A stretch of 64,000 bases of DNA, from assembly GCA_026545225.1 (NCBI GenBank), contig CM048849.1, forward strand, positions 7,776,041-7,840,040. Reading direction: 5' to 3'. Shown here piece after piece: positions 1 to 13,485 of this stretch. This DNA is from Cornus controversa (lineage: Eukaryota > Streptophyta > Magnoliopsida > Cornales > Cornaceae). Position numbers and translations under genes: made by a program. Position 1 is the first letter of the stretch. Each line of letters opens with the position of its first letter. A model generated the notes under the pieces. That model did not search any database, was not told the DNA's origin, and saw nothing but the letters and a program-made list of their open reading frames with translations.

Positions 1-1937
1 TGGTCATGGTGGTCATGGTGGTTTCAGCCACCTATGGTGGCTGCCGTAGTTTGTTAAGCTAGAATGGTGATAAGTTGGTATTGGAAATTGAATTGGTTTG
101 GGTTTCGACTGTAGCTCGGTTTTAGTTGAGCTTCACATAGTTAATGCATGGTGGTCCAAGGTGGTGGAAGCGGATGGTCGATTATAGGTCTGCTCACGGT
201 TGGCTTCGGCTGTGAAGAATGAAGAAGATGAATGTGGGTTGTTTGGCAGATAATAGTTTTGGCAGCTTGGGCTGGGCCTTGTTCATGGAGATTGGACTTG
301 TTGTATAGGCTTAGTGTTTGGACAATCATGGTTTGGGCTAGATAATTATTTTTGGTCTACCTATTTTTATGGGTCTACATTATATATTGGGCTTGAAAAT
401 AACGATTTGTGATTTGGGCCCTCATTAATGGCAGGCTTGGACTTTAGAATTGGGTTGGATTTAAATTTGGGTTTGGTTTTCAATTGATTTCATATTGGAT
501 TACGGTTGACTTTGGCTCAGAAAGTGGATAGAAATGGGCTAAAATTGGTGTAGTAGTGGTTACCTTGTTTGGACCACGGTTTGGACTTAGGCAGAGAATT
601 ATTTGGATCAGTTGTTGTGGCTTGTATGGATGATGCCATAAGCTGAGCAATTAATGTGATTTGGGACTTCTACAAGGATTTGAGGTGGGGGTATTCCTTC
701 CTCCCTAACGTCAATTCTATAGGAATTATGTGGTTTCCTTGGTGGGTTAGCATGCATAATAGAGTTGGCATTTGGGCTTTAAATTCCTAGTAGCTCTTGT
801 GAAAATTGCATGCTAAATTTGAGATATATGTATATGTGCTCTATGTGACAATTATGGGACTTGTAAACATGCATGATATTCTTGAGATGATGCTATGTGT
901 ATGCATGAGTTTATGTTTATTTAAAGTAAGTGAATTCATGTAAAATGTATGGTTTTGAAGAATGTATGCAAGTTGTGGTTAGCTATGATTATCCATGAAG
1001 TGTAAGCATTGTACATAAATATGTTGCATACATAATGTTTGACAAAATGCTTATGTATATGAATTAAGTTGCATGATTAAGCATTTATTGCTTGGAATTG
1101 CCTATGTGATGGAAATTGCTTACGTGCATTTAGTGAATATGCTATATATGTTTAAAATGCTATAGCATATGCCATGTAATCAATAGGGATGCCATGACTT
1201 GCATTCATGTAGGTCAGCGTCGAGTTGGCGCTTAGGTGGGGTTGGGGTATCTCTACTAAGCCACCATGGTGCTCACCCCGGTCCCCCCAACATTTTTCAG
1301 GTTATGTATCAAGGGTGGATTGAAAGGACTCGAATAGAGTATGTTAGTCACTTGGATATCTTTTTAAGATTATGTTTAAACTATGTTATGGTAGCTATCC
1401 ATGCCGACTTGTGGCATGTGACATTAATTGAGGCTATAATTACATCATTATATGTGTAATTTGTACATTCCATTTGATGTATGTATATGAGACAGACATT
1501 CAGGGACTAAGTTATATTTTAATTGTATTATGCATGTTATAGGAATGGATTAGATAACAATTGAGAGATTAGAATGGCCATTAGGGGGGGGGACACGTGC
1601 CCAAAAGTGTCCATTTTGAAATTAAGATGTGTATGATGTGGGGACACGTGCCCAAAAGTGTCCATTTTGAATTTGAGGTAGGAATGACATATACAATGAT
1701 TTATGTTTAAATTGGTGATGTATAGTTTTCTTGATAAATACAGAAAATTAGAAGTGCATGGATTTTGATGGTTATATTGTGAGCGTTGGAACACGAGATT
1801 TCTTGCAAATAATAGAAAATTTGGGATTCTATGATTAGGTTGTGATATATTGTGAGTGGTTGATATCAGGGTTCATACTCGAGATTTGGGTCAATCTGGG
1901 GGAGTCCCGGTGGTCTGGGTCCCAAGGCGTGACACTG
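1..1937 (+). repeat. Ty3/gypsy LTR-derived DNA, copy 1, 3' end at 1937
   Basis: This stretch is noncoding. From about 1020 it parallels 21720-23517: shared landmarks are the 'GCATATGCCATGTA' stretch near 1166, the 'GGCGCTTAGGTGGGG' stretch near 1226 and the G-run plus 'GGACACGTGCCCAAAAGTG' near 1590. The end, 'GGGGGAGTCCCGGTGG' then 'GGCGTGACA', is the 3' end seen on the other plus-strand LTRs. The LTR start was not found. The first 660 bases are TGG-rich and unassigned. Confidence 0.6.
1586..1676 (+). repeat. Short tandem duplication inside LTR copy 1
   Basis: The block 'GGGACACGTGCCCAAAAGTG' plus 'TCCATTTTGAA' occurs at about 1590-1622 and again at about 1640-1672, separated by about 17 bp. 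The related LTR at 22562-22600 has only one copy, so the duplication is private to this LTR. Each copy contains the G-box-like palindrome CACGTG. Confidence 0.75.
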
Positions 1938-2508
1938 AGAGACTATAGAAAAGATTAAAGTGATAAGGCAGTGGTTGCTTATTGCTCAGAGTAGTCAGAA
2001 AAGTTATGCCGATAGAAGGCAGCGGCCTTTGGCATTTGAGGTGGGGGACAATGTCTTCTAAAAGGTCTCACCACGAAGGGGTTTGATGAGATTTACGTGT
2101 AGTGGCAAGCTATCGCTATGGTTTATTGGTCCGTTCGAGATATTAGATCATGTGGGTGAGGTTGCATACCACTTGGCATTGCCACTGTAAATGTCAAGTA
2201 TGCATAATATTTTCCATGTTTCAATATTGAGAAAGTATGAACTGGATCATTCACATGTGTTGGATTGGACAGATTTTGAGGTGGAGGAGGACGTGTTGTA
2301 CGAGGAGAGGCCAATTCAGGTTTTAGACTCTAGAAATCAAGTGATTCGGGGCAAGACCCTTCCATTAGTCAAAGTCCTTTGGAGGCATCATGGAGTCAAT
2401 GATGCAGGAGCATCCGAGTCAGATGATGCTGAGCTGTCAGATGACACGTTGATGGCACTGAAATATCTTGAGTTGGCAGATCAGCGTAAAGATGGCAGGA
2501 AACTGTGA
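1938..2508 (+). pseudogene. Ty3/gypsy integrase C-terminal remnant
   Basis: The translation gives the tail of a gypsy integrase: a 'QKSYADRRQRPLAFEVGD' stretch, then from 2191 'MSSMHNIFHVSILRKYELD' and the 'PLVKVLWRHHG' end, which is the usual C-terminal signature of plant gypsy pol. Stops interrupt the frame near 2058 (F*KVSP) and at 2188 just before the MSSMHN stretch. It directly abuts the LTR end at 1937, so most of the internal region (gag, protease, RT, RNase H, integrase core) is missing. I read this as a large internal deletion in a plus-strand element. Confidence 0.85.
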
Positions 2509-3093
2509 CCTTGTCACTAATTAGGGTATTTTTGGATGCGTTTCAGTATTTTGGCCATAACTTTGGCTACAGGTGTCAGAATCGCCTTTATGACCATAAA
2601 GCTGGGTGTGTATTTTTTCGAGGCCAAAATTCACTGTTTTCCCCTCCGAATCCCTAATTTTAGTTATTTATTTCCTTTTTTAGTAATATTTCTTTTGCCA
2701 ATTAGGAAGTGATTCTGGACTCGATTTGGGCCAGATTTTTGGTAGCTTCCTTCTTTTATTTCGTATTTTATTTTGGCACGATTATTAGGATTTTGCTATT
2801 TTTGGTAATGTTGACCAGTTTCAGCTATATAGCCCGGCTTGTGGGTTGATGTTAAGACACTTTTGATTTTGAATAATAATATAGAATACCAGAGACTTTT
2901 CTCTGAGTTTTTTGGGCAATTCTCGTGCTTTCTTTCTGTTTATTTCTATTGCTTTAGCCTACAGAATAATTACTATTTTGTCCAGCGTTAGTCAAGGAGG
3001 CTACGTGGGAGCGGAAGCAAGATATCCTTAGTTGTTTACCACTTGAGATATGTTTCTAATTTCGAGGAAGAAACTCTTTGAAGGTGAGGAGGT
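2509..3093 (+). mobile_element. Gypsy 3' untranslated region with polypurine tract
   Basis: This is noncoding spacer between the integrase remnant and the next LTR. It ends in a polypurine tract (GAAGGTGAGGAGGT, about 3080-3093) immediately before the LTR start TGTAGAGACC at 3094. The same arrangement occurs, reversed, at 6345/6346 in the minus-strand element. Confidence 0.75.
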
Positions 3094-3821
3094 TGTAGAG
3101 ACCGGGTCCAATTTTAATCAATTTTCTTTTTATTCATCACTTTAGTCATAAATGCAATTTAAATGATGTTATGTATGTTTTAAATGTGATAACCATGTTT
3201 AGAAACTTGTTTAGAGGTTATGGAAAATTTTGGAGCGTTTAGCAAAATTTGAGAATTTTAGGTTGGTGAGGCCTAGGACGCAAGATCGGGCAGGCCCAAG
3301 AATCCAGAAATTTTTTGGAAAATATTTATTTTTGGTTTTGAACCAAATGAAATTTTTAAAGAGTTAAGGAAGTAATTTTGAAGTCGTAACCGCTTTCGAA
3401 ATCAAAAACAGAGGTCGGAAGGGTACGTTAAGTGGCCCAAGGCATTTTGGTCATTTCGAGCCTTAGATATTATATATATTTAAGGCTGAGAATCCCAACC
3501 ATTAGAACATTCTCCCAACTCTCTCTCCCTTCTCTTCCATTTCATTTCTTTCATTCTCTCTTCATTTCGAAGGCCGTAGGCTTGGATTTATAAGTTGTTG
3601 GTACGCGACAAGGGCTTCGATTTGAACTGAACAAACATGGATTTTTGCAAGGTAGAACTTAGAGGAATTCTTGAGGATTTGCTAGAAAGTCTTTAAATTC
3701 GAGGTAAGGGTGTTTCTTCCTTCTTATTCCTCAATTTTAGGGTTTTGGTGATATTGAAAATGTATTGGTTAAGTTGGGTTGAGTTTAGCATGTATGTGAG
3801 TATGTTAGGGTTGAGTGATTT
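3094..3821 (+). repeat. Start of plus-strand gypsy 3' LTR, interrupted
   Basis: It begins TGTAGAGACCGGGTCC just after a polypurine tract and aligns by eye with the reversed start of the minus-strand LTRs (6345 and 13485 read backwards): the same AGGTCGG-AAGGGTACGTTAAGTG region, then a CT-rich leader near 3510-3570. It is cut at 3821 by the minus-strand gypsy element and resumes at 13491. Confidence 0.8.
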
Positions 3822-6345
3822 TGTCACGCCCCAATTTCTTACTCCTGGGAACTGAGGATGAACATTGTTTTCACCTCATCATCTCCTATCTCAAATCTCA
3901 ACTTAAACCATTCAATTGTGGAAGTTTTTTGTACGTACACCATTATACTGGCTAATACTCATCAATACCCCTCATGATGGACTCCATATTGGTTCTACAC
4001 ATATAAACTATCAAATTTCAGAACTCAACTTCTTATGTGATTGGAATTTGAATTTCAAACCCATATCATTGGAAAGAGGATTCAAAAATACTTGATTTAA
4101 AAAGAAAACACTCAAATTCGATCTAAAACAAAGAAGTTATACCCGATTGAAGTTTTGACATATTTCTGACTTTACAGTAAATAGTGACTTCGATTGTGCG
4201 AAATCTTAGTTTTGATTGTGCAAATTTTTTGCACAATCGAAGTGTTTGCAAAGTTCTTGCAAATTTTGTTGACATTTGGAACTTTAAAACTCTGTAATTT
4301 TTTGCACATGCCAAATGGGGGTTTCGCATATGCGAATTTTCCCCTGCAGAAACCCCAAAAACTAAGATATCTCGCAACCAATTCGCACAATCGAAAATGG
4401 GTTTCGATCATGAAAAATGGCCATTTTGAACATGCAAAATGCCTTCTCCTGCACCTTCTACAACCTTATACATTGTCCATTTTGAACCCAAATCTCAACC
4501 TAACAACCTAAGATCATTCATTCCACATATAAATCATTTTCAAATGCTATACCATCATAAACATACTCTAACTTATACATTTGAATCTCAAATCTTTCAT
4601 AATCATAAGGCGTAAACATTGAGATTCCAACAAAATGTCATATACATTCATTCCTTAAAGTGTGCATATGCCACATGTGGTACTTACATTTGAAATCTAC
4701 ATACATCAAGATAAATCAAATGTAAAGACAGCATCTTAACATAGTCCACATGCCACAAACTGGCATGGATGTCTATCTATATGATCAAAAGGTAGAAATC
4801 TAAAAGAACTCAAAAGTCCACCCATGCACTCTAAGCCTCATCCTCTATGGGAGCTTTATCTGAAAATTTTGGGAATGGGGGTGAGCATACAATTACGCTC
4901 ATAGAAATCATCCACTCGATTCTACCTTAACTCAAACAGCCATGCATGAATGCAAATGAAATCTCTACATAGCTACATGACAAAATCTATGCGTTTCAGC
5001 CTTAAAACATTCAAGTTTTGGAAATCATGAACGATGCTTCACACTTCAATATATAACAACTTGAATGAATTCACAACTCGTAAGTAAACTCACACCATGT
5101 ATACTAAAAATCAATTCCACTAAGGACTTCGTTTGTCACAATCCATAGTAAGGGTTTCTTTGAAATCACAAACTCTACTTACGCTTTTCAAGCAACTAAC
5201 CTGACGAAAGTGACACCTGCTTGGCCAAGTTTTGGGTCTTGCACGCAAGGGCTCCGGCCCTTCTTAATTCTCACACATGCCCTAAAAATTACGCTTTTCA
5301 CATAATGTACACTTATCACATAAATGCATAAAATTCACAATTCTCACATATTGCATTTTATCATATAATGCACCACAACTCAAGATTATCACAATTCTCA
5401 TTAAATACACAACATAACCAAGTTAATGCATGTCATCTTCAAGCTTGTCATAATGAAAATCACTCATTTCATGTGTAATCACAACCAATGCATTTTTAAG
5501 GAAAACTCATTTCATGTATTTTTCTCAACTTATGGAATCAAAACTCACACAATTCCTCAAATGAACACAATCATAATATGCATTCATAAACCTCACCCAA
5601 TCATGCATCATATATATAATCTCAATATATATATACATATATAAACAAAAACTTAATTCACAAAAATATCCAATATATGTTTCATGTCACAAGTAAGGGA
5701 CCTATAAAATCAAAATAAAGCAAGGATTCACACCCCTAACTCAAATCTTAAGCTTAGAAGATAAGTTCCCAAATTTTTAACTCTTTTCACCTTGTCAAAA
5801 ATCACTTTTGTTCGGTTTAAAGTGACGCCCTTAGCCCAAGGAACAATCAACCCTTCTTCAGGAAATCTCAAATCCAAGTACAAAGTCTCCAAAATTCAGA
5901 GAGAAGGGAGAAAGATGAAGTGGGAGAGTTAGAGAGAGAGAGATTTCTGGAAAATGAAATATCCCAGCCCCTCCCAAATATTTACATCTCCTTTTGGGCG
6001 TAAAATGCCCCCAAGTCACTTAATGTACCTTCCCGACCTCCATTTTTGATTTTGAAAGTTCCTACAGTCTCAAAATCACTTGTTTAATTCTCTAAATATT
6101 TCGTTTGGTCCATAACAAAAAATCATATTTTCTCAAAAAAAATTTGAATTCCCAGGCCCACTAGACCTTGTCCCGGGGCCATGTCAACCCAAAAGTCAAA
6201 CTTCACCAAAACTTTCCAAAACCTTAATACAACTCTCCAAACATGTTTCCCACAATTAAAACATGTCAAAAATCATTTAAAATGCAATTAGGGTGAAAAT
6301 GATGCTTAAAATGGAAACGGGTCAAAATTGGACCCGGTCTTTACA
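3822..6345 (-). repeat. 3' LTR of the nested gypsy element (2524 bp)
   Basis: On the plus strand it reads TGTCACGCCCC ... GGTCTTTACA. It contains a repeat cassette at about 4140-4440 (words such as CGATTGTGCGAA and GCACAATCGAA), an AT-rich middle and a GA-rich leader near 5930. It pairs with 10967-13485. Confidence 0.92.
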
Positions 6346-6361
6346 ACCTCCCAACCTTCAA
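6346..6361 (-). promoter_or_regulatory. Polypurine tract of the nested gypsy element
   Basis: Read on the minus strand this is a purine-rich GAAGGTTGGGAGGT immediately before the 3' LTR start (TGTAAAGACC). It is the expected primer for plus-strand DNA synthesis. Confidence 0.75.
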
Positions 6362-6439
6362 GAAATTTTGTCCTCGAAATTAGAAACATTACCTCAAGTG
6401 GTGAACAACTCAAGGTACTTTGAGCAGACTTCTTGTTCC

Positions 6440-9384
6440 CGCTCCCACATAGCCTCTTCTCTCCGTGATATCTCCAAAGTACTTTGATCAATGGAATGGT
6501 CTTACCCCAAAGTACTTAGTCTCTAGTATCCAGAATTTGAGTTGGCCTCTCGTCATACAATACGTCCTCCTCCACCTCAAGGTCTATCCAATCAAGTACA
6601 TCTGAAGGATCCAGTTCATACTTTCTTAACATAGATACATAGAAGGTGTTGTGTACACTTAACATTTGCGGTGGCAAAGCCTAGCGATAAGCAACCTCTC
6701 CAACTCAATCTAAAATCTCAAATGGTTCGATAAATCATGGCGCTAGCTTGCCTTTATGACCAAACCTCATCAAACATTTTTGTGGTGAGACCTTTAAGAA
6801 GACATGGTCTCCCACCTCAAACGCTGAAGGTCATCGTCTTCTATCGACATAGCTTTTCTGATGACTTTGAGCCGTAAGCAATTGTTGTTGTATTACTTTG
6901 ATCATCTCCGTAGTCTCTCGAACTAAATCTTGCCCTAAGGAAACTGTCTCTCCGACCTCGGTCCAACAAACAGGTGACTTACACAGCCTACTATACAAAG
7001 CCTCAAATGGAGCCATCTCAATGCTAACATAATAGCTATTATTGTATGCAAACTCCACCAATGGAAGGTGATCCTCCCAACTGCCCTAAAGATCAAGTAC
7101 ACACTGCCGTAACATATCCTTTAGAATCTGTATAGTACGCTCAGACTGGCCATCCGTCTGAGGATGAAAAGTTATACTAAAGTGGAGATTTGTATCTAGC
7201 ACTGTCTAGAAACTCTGCCAAAATTGAGATGTCAATCGTGGGTCTCTATCCAAAATAATAAAAATTGGCACACCATGAAGCCAAAAGATCTGCTCAATGT
7301 ATAATCTACTAAAAGTATCAACATCATCGGTCATTCTAATAGGAATAAAGTGAGCCACCGTAGTCAATCTGTCTACAATGACCATACTACATCGTGACTC
7401 TTCCTCAACCTTGGAAGCCTCGTCACAAAGTCTATAGTGACATGCTCCCACTTCCACATTACCACAGGCAATGGCTGTAACAACCCCACTGGCCTCTGAT
7501 GCTCGACCTTCACTTTTTAACAAGTGAGGCACCTCACTACAAACTGAGCTACACCCTTTTTCATACCTTTCCACCAATACTATTAGCGTAGGTTATGATA
7601 CATCTTGGTACCAGCTAGATGTACTGCAAGCCTCAAGTTATGAAACTCTCTAAGGACTTCCTCTCTACAAGTTAGGGGAACAAACATCTTTCCATTGAAT
7701 TCCATGCTCTCATCTAAATGAACTATCCATCCTTTCACCTCTTCGCCACCCAAAATTCGAGTGAGAATAGCCTCCATCTCACCATCCTTTCTCTGCTCCT
7801 CCATTACTCAACTCAATAAGGTTGGTTTAGCAATAAGAGTGAAAGGTGTTACCGGTCCATCATCCTCAGTAAAATATAATCCCATTTTTGAGATATCTTC
7901 TATCATCTTCCACTCCCGTATAGTTATGCTTGCCAAGTTACCATGTGACTTCTGACTCAATGCATCTGCTACTACATTAGCCTTTCCCGGATGATATTAT
8001 AACTCGAAATCATAGTATTCCATGAACTCCATCTACCTCTGTTGCCTCATATTCAAATTCTTTTTGTGGAAAAAGGTATTTAAGGCTCTTATGATCCAAG
8101 AACACTTCAAACTTCTCACCATAGAAGTAATATCTCCACACTTTGAGTGCAAAGATCACCGCTGCCAATTCCAAGTCATGTGTATGTAATTCTGTTTGTG
8201 TATTTTCGTGAAGCATCACAATAGATTGTGTACCCCAACCCACGTTCTGAAATGATCAAAATATGCGTCCAAGTCAAACGACTTTTCAATTCCAAAAATG
8301 CATGCTCGCAAGCATCATTCCACACAAATTTCACTCGTTTTTGGGTAAGCCTTGTCATTGGTGCCACTAACCTCAAAAAGTCTTTCACGAACCTCCAATA
8401 ATATCTACCTAATCCCAAGAAATTTTGTATTTCAAATATGCTCTTAGGTCTTTCCCAACTCATCACCACCTTTATCTTGGATAGATTTATGGAAATCCCT
8501 CTTTTGGACACAACATGCCCAAGGAATTTTACCTCCGCTAGCCAAGACTCACACTTCTCGTATTTGGCATACAATTGTCATATAATTGGTTCTCTCTTAG
8601 AAGTTGTAATACTATCCTCAAGTGACCCTTATGCTCCTCTTCCGAAGATGAGTACACTAGGGTGTCATCAAAGAACACAACCACAAACTTATCCAAATAC
8701 ACATTGTACACTCGATTCATTAAATCCATGAATCCTGCTAGTGCATTCGTCAAACCAAATGGCATCACCAAGAACTCGTAATGTCCATATCTTGTGCGAA
8801 AAGCGATTTTCTAAATGTTCAATTCTCTAACCCCCAACTGGACATATCTAGATCTCAAATCTATCTTTGAGAAACATTTAGAACCCTTCAAGTTTTGGAG
8901 GCAACTCTGTCAAGTCCCCTGGAAATACATCCAAAAACTCATACAATACGAGGAACTCCTCATGTGTCCCATCATCACCATCAACTAGCAAGCTTGCTAA
9001 GAAATACCCAAGTCCTTTTTAATCACTAGGACTATTCAAAGACAACAAGTAGAAGTCATCTCGCTCTCCTACAAAACAAATACTAACACCCTCCGATGTA
9101 CACAAGGTCACTCTCCCCCGATAACAATTAATATTGGCTTTAAAAGTGGATAGCCAATACATACCCAATATCATATTGAAATTGACCATATCAAGGAGAA
9201 TAAAATCAAACACTAGTCGGTGTCCCCCAATATCGATCTCGCAAGACCGATATACCCTATATAAGGTCACTCTACCACTAACTAGTGTATCAATGGATAA
9301 AACTGAGTCCAAGGATGACACATCCAACCCCAAAGCACAAGCAAATGTATATGAAATGAATAAATGTGATGCACCCGAGTCCAC
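6440..9384 (-). pseudogene. Gypsy pol polyprotein, broken (protease, RT, RNase H, integrase)
   Basis: Read right to left. Aspartic protease: 9384-9019, starting MDSGASHLFIS and including the LVFDFILLDMVNFNMILGM stretch. Reverse transcriptase: 8830-8300, with [10 protein letters not shown] and a catalytic loop [11 protein letters not shown] (usual form F/YxDD). RNase H: about 8320-8010, with IYCDAS and the [13 protein letters not shown] stretch. Integrase: 7804-6440, with a zinc-binding lead-in, [29 protein letters not shown] and MVEFAYNNSYY. The frame shifts several times. The RT fingers are missing: the protease-RT spacer (ELPPKLEGF near 8900) joins almost directly to DLRSRYVQLG near 8850, implying an internal deletion of several hundred bases. 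It cannot make an active polymerase. Confidence 0.9.
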
Positions 9385-9499
9385 TAAAACCCTAGCCTAC
9401 GAGCTAGATACAAGAAATATACCTCGAACCACTAACGGTCTTGCCGAGGTCTTAGTTGGAGCAAGAGTGAAGGCACATCCCTGTGCTCTCTAGTCCTGC

Positions 9500-10659
9500 T
9501 GCCTAGTACCCTGATACCCTGACTGCTGGCTAGAAGCACCAGACGTGACTCCTCTAGCCGGTGCCCAAGAACTCTGTATTGATGGCACTGTCTGTGGCGG
9601 TGGCAATGACCTAAAGCCTAACTGTGGAGTAGTAGGCTACGTAGAACGTTGTTGTGAACTAACCCCCCCCCCCACTCTGTGTAAGAGGACAATTCCAACT
9701 AATGTGCCCCACTTGCTGATAATGGACACACTTCTTATCTGTCATAGAAGTAACATGTCCTTGAGTACATTCAGCCATTTTATGTCCGAGCTTCTGGCAA
9801 TTAAAGCATATAATTATAGACCATGAAGATCCAATAGGTATAGTCACTGATGGTGTTGATTGGATTGTTTTTCCTTGTGAGAATGACCCACCATCCTTTT
9901 GCTTCTTCCTAGCACGATTGTCTAGAAGGGACCCTGTGCTCCTCATTGGTTATTTGCTTATCTTATTCTATAATTATCATTGTCGAACTCCTCGGCTATT
10001 AATGCTCTCTCCACCACTACCGCTTAGCTAGTCAAACCCAAGACCACCACTCGATCCTATATAAAGGTTCGCAACCCTCTTATGAACTGTTTTATCTTCA
10101 GCTCTTTCATTAGGATCATTACTCGTGCAAAACAAGCCAAAGATATGAATTTGGTCTCGTATTCTATCACTATCATTGAGCCTTGAACCAACTCATAGAA
10201 TTCTTGCCTCAGTTTGTCCTTTACCATCACCAAAAAGTACTTCTCAAAGAAAAGCACTCGGAACATGTCCCAATCCATCATCTTGATGTCATAGTAGTTC
10301 CTTAGGAATTTTCACCAATGTTTGGCCTCATCCTTAAGGTAATGAGTAGCCACTTTCACCCTTAGGTCCTCCTTTATCTAAAGCACAGTAAGAAGTGTAA
10401 CCATTTCTTCCAACTAATATTTTGCTACCATAGGATTATACCCTCCTGAATATGATGGTGGACTATGATTCTTGACATGTCCTAACTCCGTGATTATTCG
10501 ACTAGGAAGAGTTACTTTTGGTGAAGCTTGTGTCGCTTAAGTTTCCTCTTGAGCCTCCCTAGCTATTTGCTGTATGGTCGCAGCCATATCGCACATAAAT
10601 CGATCTCCATCTATAGGAGCTACTACTGGTGCTCCTCCACGAGCTCTACGAGGTGGCAT
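9500..10659 (-). pseudogene. Gypsy gag, broken
   Basis: The start MPPRRARGG at 10659 is typical of plant gypsy gag. The capsid-like stretch 10281-10057 (MDWDMFRVLFFEKYF ... LRQEFYEL) matches the retrotransposon gag core. At 9830-9680 two CCHC knuckles follow each other: the first, CFNCQKLGHKMAEC, keeps all four ligands; in the second, CVHYQQVGHISWNC, the second Cys is replaced by Tyr. Stops and frameshifts separate these blocks. Confidence 0.82.
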
Positions 10660-10948
10660 CTTACTATATTGATAACAAGAAGATACTTTAAAAAAATCCA
10701 ACTTGTCATTGTCCCATTTCTATTCATGCACACTCACAACATGCTAAGTTACTTCAAAATAGCATGTTATATCAAACAAGTAAGCACCTAAGCATTTCCA
10801 CGTAATATGCACTAGCTTAGTCTTAACTTACACTCAAAAATCTCAAAAATATGAACATAGCCTCCAATTCACAATTCTATAAATCATCAATTCCTTTAAT
10901 TCAAAATGTGGTTCAACCGTTTCCCATCATCCTTAGGTATTCCAACTT

Positions 10949-10965
10949 AGAGCTCTAATACCAAG
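10949..10965 (-). promoter_or_regulatory. Primer-binding site (tRNA-Met type) of the nested gypsy element
   Basis: Reading the minus strand out of the 5' LTR, the element continues ACTTGGTATTAGAGCTC. TGGTATTAGAGC differs at one position from TGGTATCAGAGC, the complement of the initiator tRNA-Met 3' end used by many plant LTR elements. Confidence 0.8.
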
Positions 10966-10966
10966 T

Positions 10967-13485
10967 TGTCACACCTGATTTCTGACTCCTGGGAACCGAG
11001 GGTGAATAGTGTTTTCACCTTATCATCTCCCATATCAAATTTCACCTTAAACCATTCAATTACAGAAGCTTTCTGTATGTACACCATTATAGTGGCGTAT
11101 ACTCATCAATACCCCTCACAATAGCTTCCACATTGGTTCTACACAAATAAACTACCATATTCCAGAACTTAACTCCTTATGTTATTGGAATTTGAAGTTA
11201 AAACTCATGCCATTGGAAAGAGGATTCAAAAATACTTGATTTAAAAAAAAATCCACACTTAATTCTGATCTAAAACAAAGAAGTTATGCTCGATTGAAGT
11301 TTGGACAAATTTCTGACATTGTTATGAATAATGACTTCAATTGTGCGAAATCTTAGTTTCGATTGTGCAAATTTTTTGCATAATCGAAGTGCTTGCAAAG
11401 TTCTTGCAAAAAATTTTAACATTCGGGACTTTGAAACTCTGTAATTTTTTGCACATGCGAAATGGGGGTTTTGCACATGCAAAATTGACCCTACAGAGAC
11501 CCTAAATACTAAGATATCTCACAACCAATTTGCACAATCCAAAATGGGTTTCCCATTTCGTACATGTGAAATGCCCTCTCCTGCACCTCCTACAACCTTA
11601 TGCATTGCCCATTTTGAGCCTAAATCTAAACCTAACAACTTAGGATCATTCACTCTACATATAAATCATCTACAAATGCTATACCATCATACACATACTC
11701 TAACTTATAAATTTGAATCTCAAATCTTTCATAATCATAAGGTGTAAACATTAAGATTCTAATAAAACGTCATATACATTCATTCCTTTCGTTTATGTTT
11801 GAAATCTATACACATCAAGATAAATCAAATGTAAAGACAACATCTTTAACGTAGTCCACATGCCACAAACTGGCATGGACATCTATTTACATAATCAAAA
11901 GGTAGAAATTCAAAAGAACTCGAAAGTCTGCCCATGCACTCTAAGCCTCATCCTCCATGAGAGCTTTATCTGAAAAAGAGTTTGGGGAATGGAGGTGAGC
12001 ATAAAACTACGCCGAATAGGAATGATCCACCCAACTTTACCTTAACTCAGGTAGCCATACATGAATGCAAATGAAATCTCTATATAGCTACATGACAATA
12101 TCCATATGTTTCACCCTTAAAACATTCAAGTTTTGAAAATCATGAATGATGCTTCACATTTCAATATATAACAACTTGAATGAATTCACAACTCATAAGT
12201 TAACTCACACCACGCATACCGAAATTCAATTCAACTAAGGACTTCGCTTGTCACAATTCATAGTAAGGGTTTCTTCGAAACCACAAACTCTACTAACGTT
12301 TTTCGGGCTACTAATCCGACAGAAGTGACACCCGCTTGGCCAAGTTTGGGTTTTACACCCTACGGCTCTAGGCCCTTCTTAATTCTCACACATGCCCCAA
12401 ATATCATGTTTTTCACATAATGTGCAGTTATCACATAAATGCATAAAATTCACAATTCTCGCATATCGCATTTTATCACATGATGCACCACAACTCAAGA
12501 TTATCACAATTCTCATCAAATGCATAATATAACCAGGTTAATACATGTCATCTTCAAGTTTGTCATAATGAAAATCACTCATCTCATGTGGAATCACAAC
12601 CAATGCATTTTTAAGGAAAACTCATTTAATACATTTTTCTCAATTCATGGAATCAAAACTCACACAACTCCTCAAATGAACATAATCATGAAATGCATTC
12701 ATAAACCTCACCAAATTATGCATCATATATATAATCTCAATATATATATATACATATATACACAAAACCCTAATTCACAAAAATATCCAACATATCTTTC
12801 ATGTCACAAGTAAGGGACCTATAGAATCAAAATAAAGCAAGGATTCACACCCCTACCTCAAACCTTAAGCTTATAAGCTAAGTTTCCAAATTTATAGGCC
12901 TTTTAACCTTGTCAAAAGTCACTTTTTTTTTATTCAAAGCGATGCCCTTAGCCCAAGGAACAATCTACCTTTCTTCGGGAAATCTCAAATCCAAGTGCAA
13001 AGTCTCTGAAATGTAGAGAGAAGGGAGAGAGATGAAGTGAGAGAGTTAAAGAGAGAGAGAGAGATTGCTGGAAAATGAAATATCCTAGCCCCTTCCAGGT
13101 ATTTATATCTCCGTTTGGGCACAAAATGACCAAAATGCCCCCAAGTCACTTCACGTACCTTCCTGACCTCCGTTTTTGATTTCAAAAGTTCCTACAGTCT
13201 CAAAATCACTTCCTTAATTCTCTAAATATTTTGTTTGGTCCATAACAAAAAATCATATTTTTTAAAAAATATTTGGATTCCCGAGCCCTCTAAACCTCAT
13301 TCTAGGGCCCCATTAACCCAAAAAATCAAATTTCACCAAATATTTTCAAAACTTCTGAAAGCCTTAATACAACTCCCCAAATATGTTTTCCATAATTAAA
13401 ACATGGAAAACATCATTTAAAATTCAATTAGGACAAAAATGATGCTTAAAATGGAAACTGGTCAAAATTGGACCCGATCTCTACA
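10967..13485 (-). repeat. 5' LTR of the nested gypsy element (2519 bp)
   Basis: On the plus strand it reads TGTCACACCTG ... GATCTCTACA, colinear with 3822-6345 with many substitutions and small indels. The primer-binding site lies just inside its inner end. Confidence 0.92.

Larger units (their letters stand above)
3822..13485 (-). mobile_element. Complete, inactive Ty3/gypsy element nested in another LTR
   Basis: A 9664-bp element on the minus strand. Both LTRs run TG...CA and the outer ends are flanked by GATTT (3817-3821 and 13486-13490), a 5-bp target duplication. Just inside the 5' LTR is a primer-binding site resembling the initiator-tRNA-Met site (TGGTATTAGAGC, one change from the usual TGGTATCAGAGC); next to the 3' LTR is a polypurine tract. 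The order gag, protease, RT, RNase H, integrase is that of Ty3/gypsy. The LTRs differ visibly (roughly 10-15% by eye) and the coding part carries stops, frameshifts and a deletion, so the insertion is old. Confidence 0.93.

Noticed and set aside
1199-1459. 86-codon open frame in the first LTR
   Set aside because: It lies in LTR sequence shared with 22000-22370, shows no protein-like conservation between the copies and has no recognisable domain.
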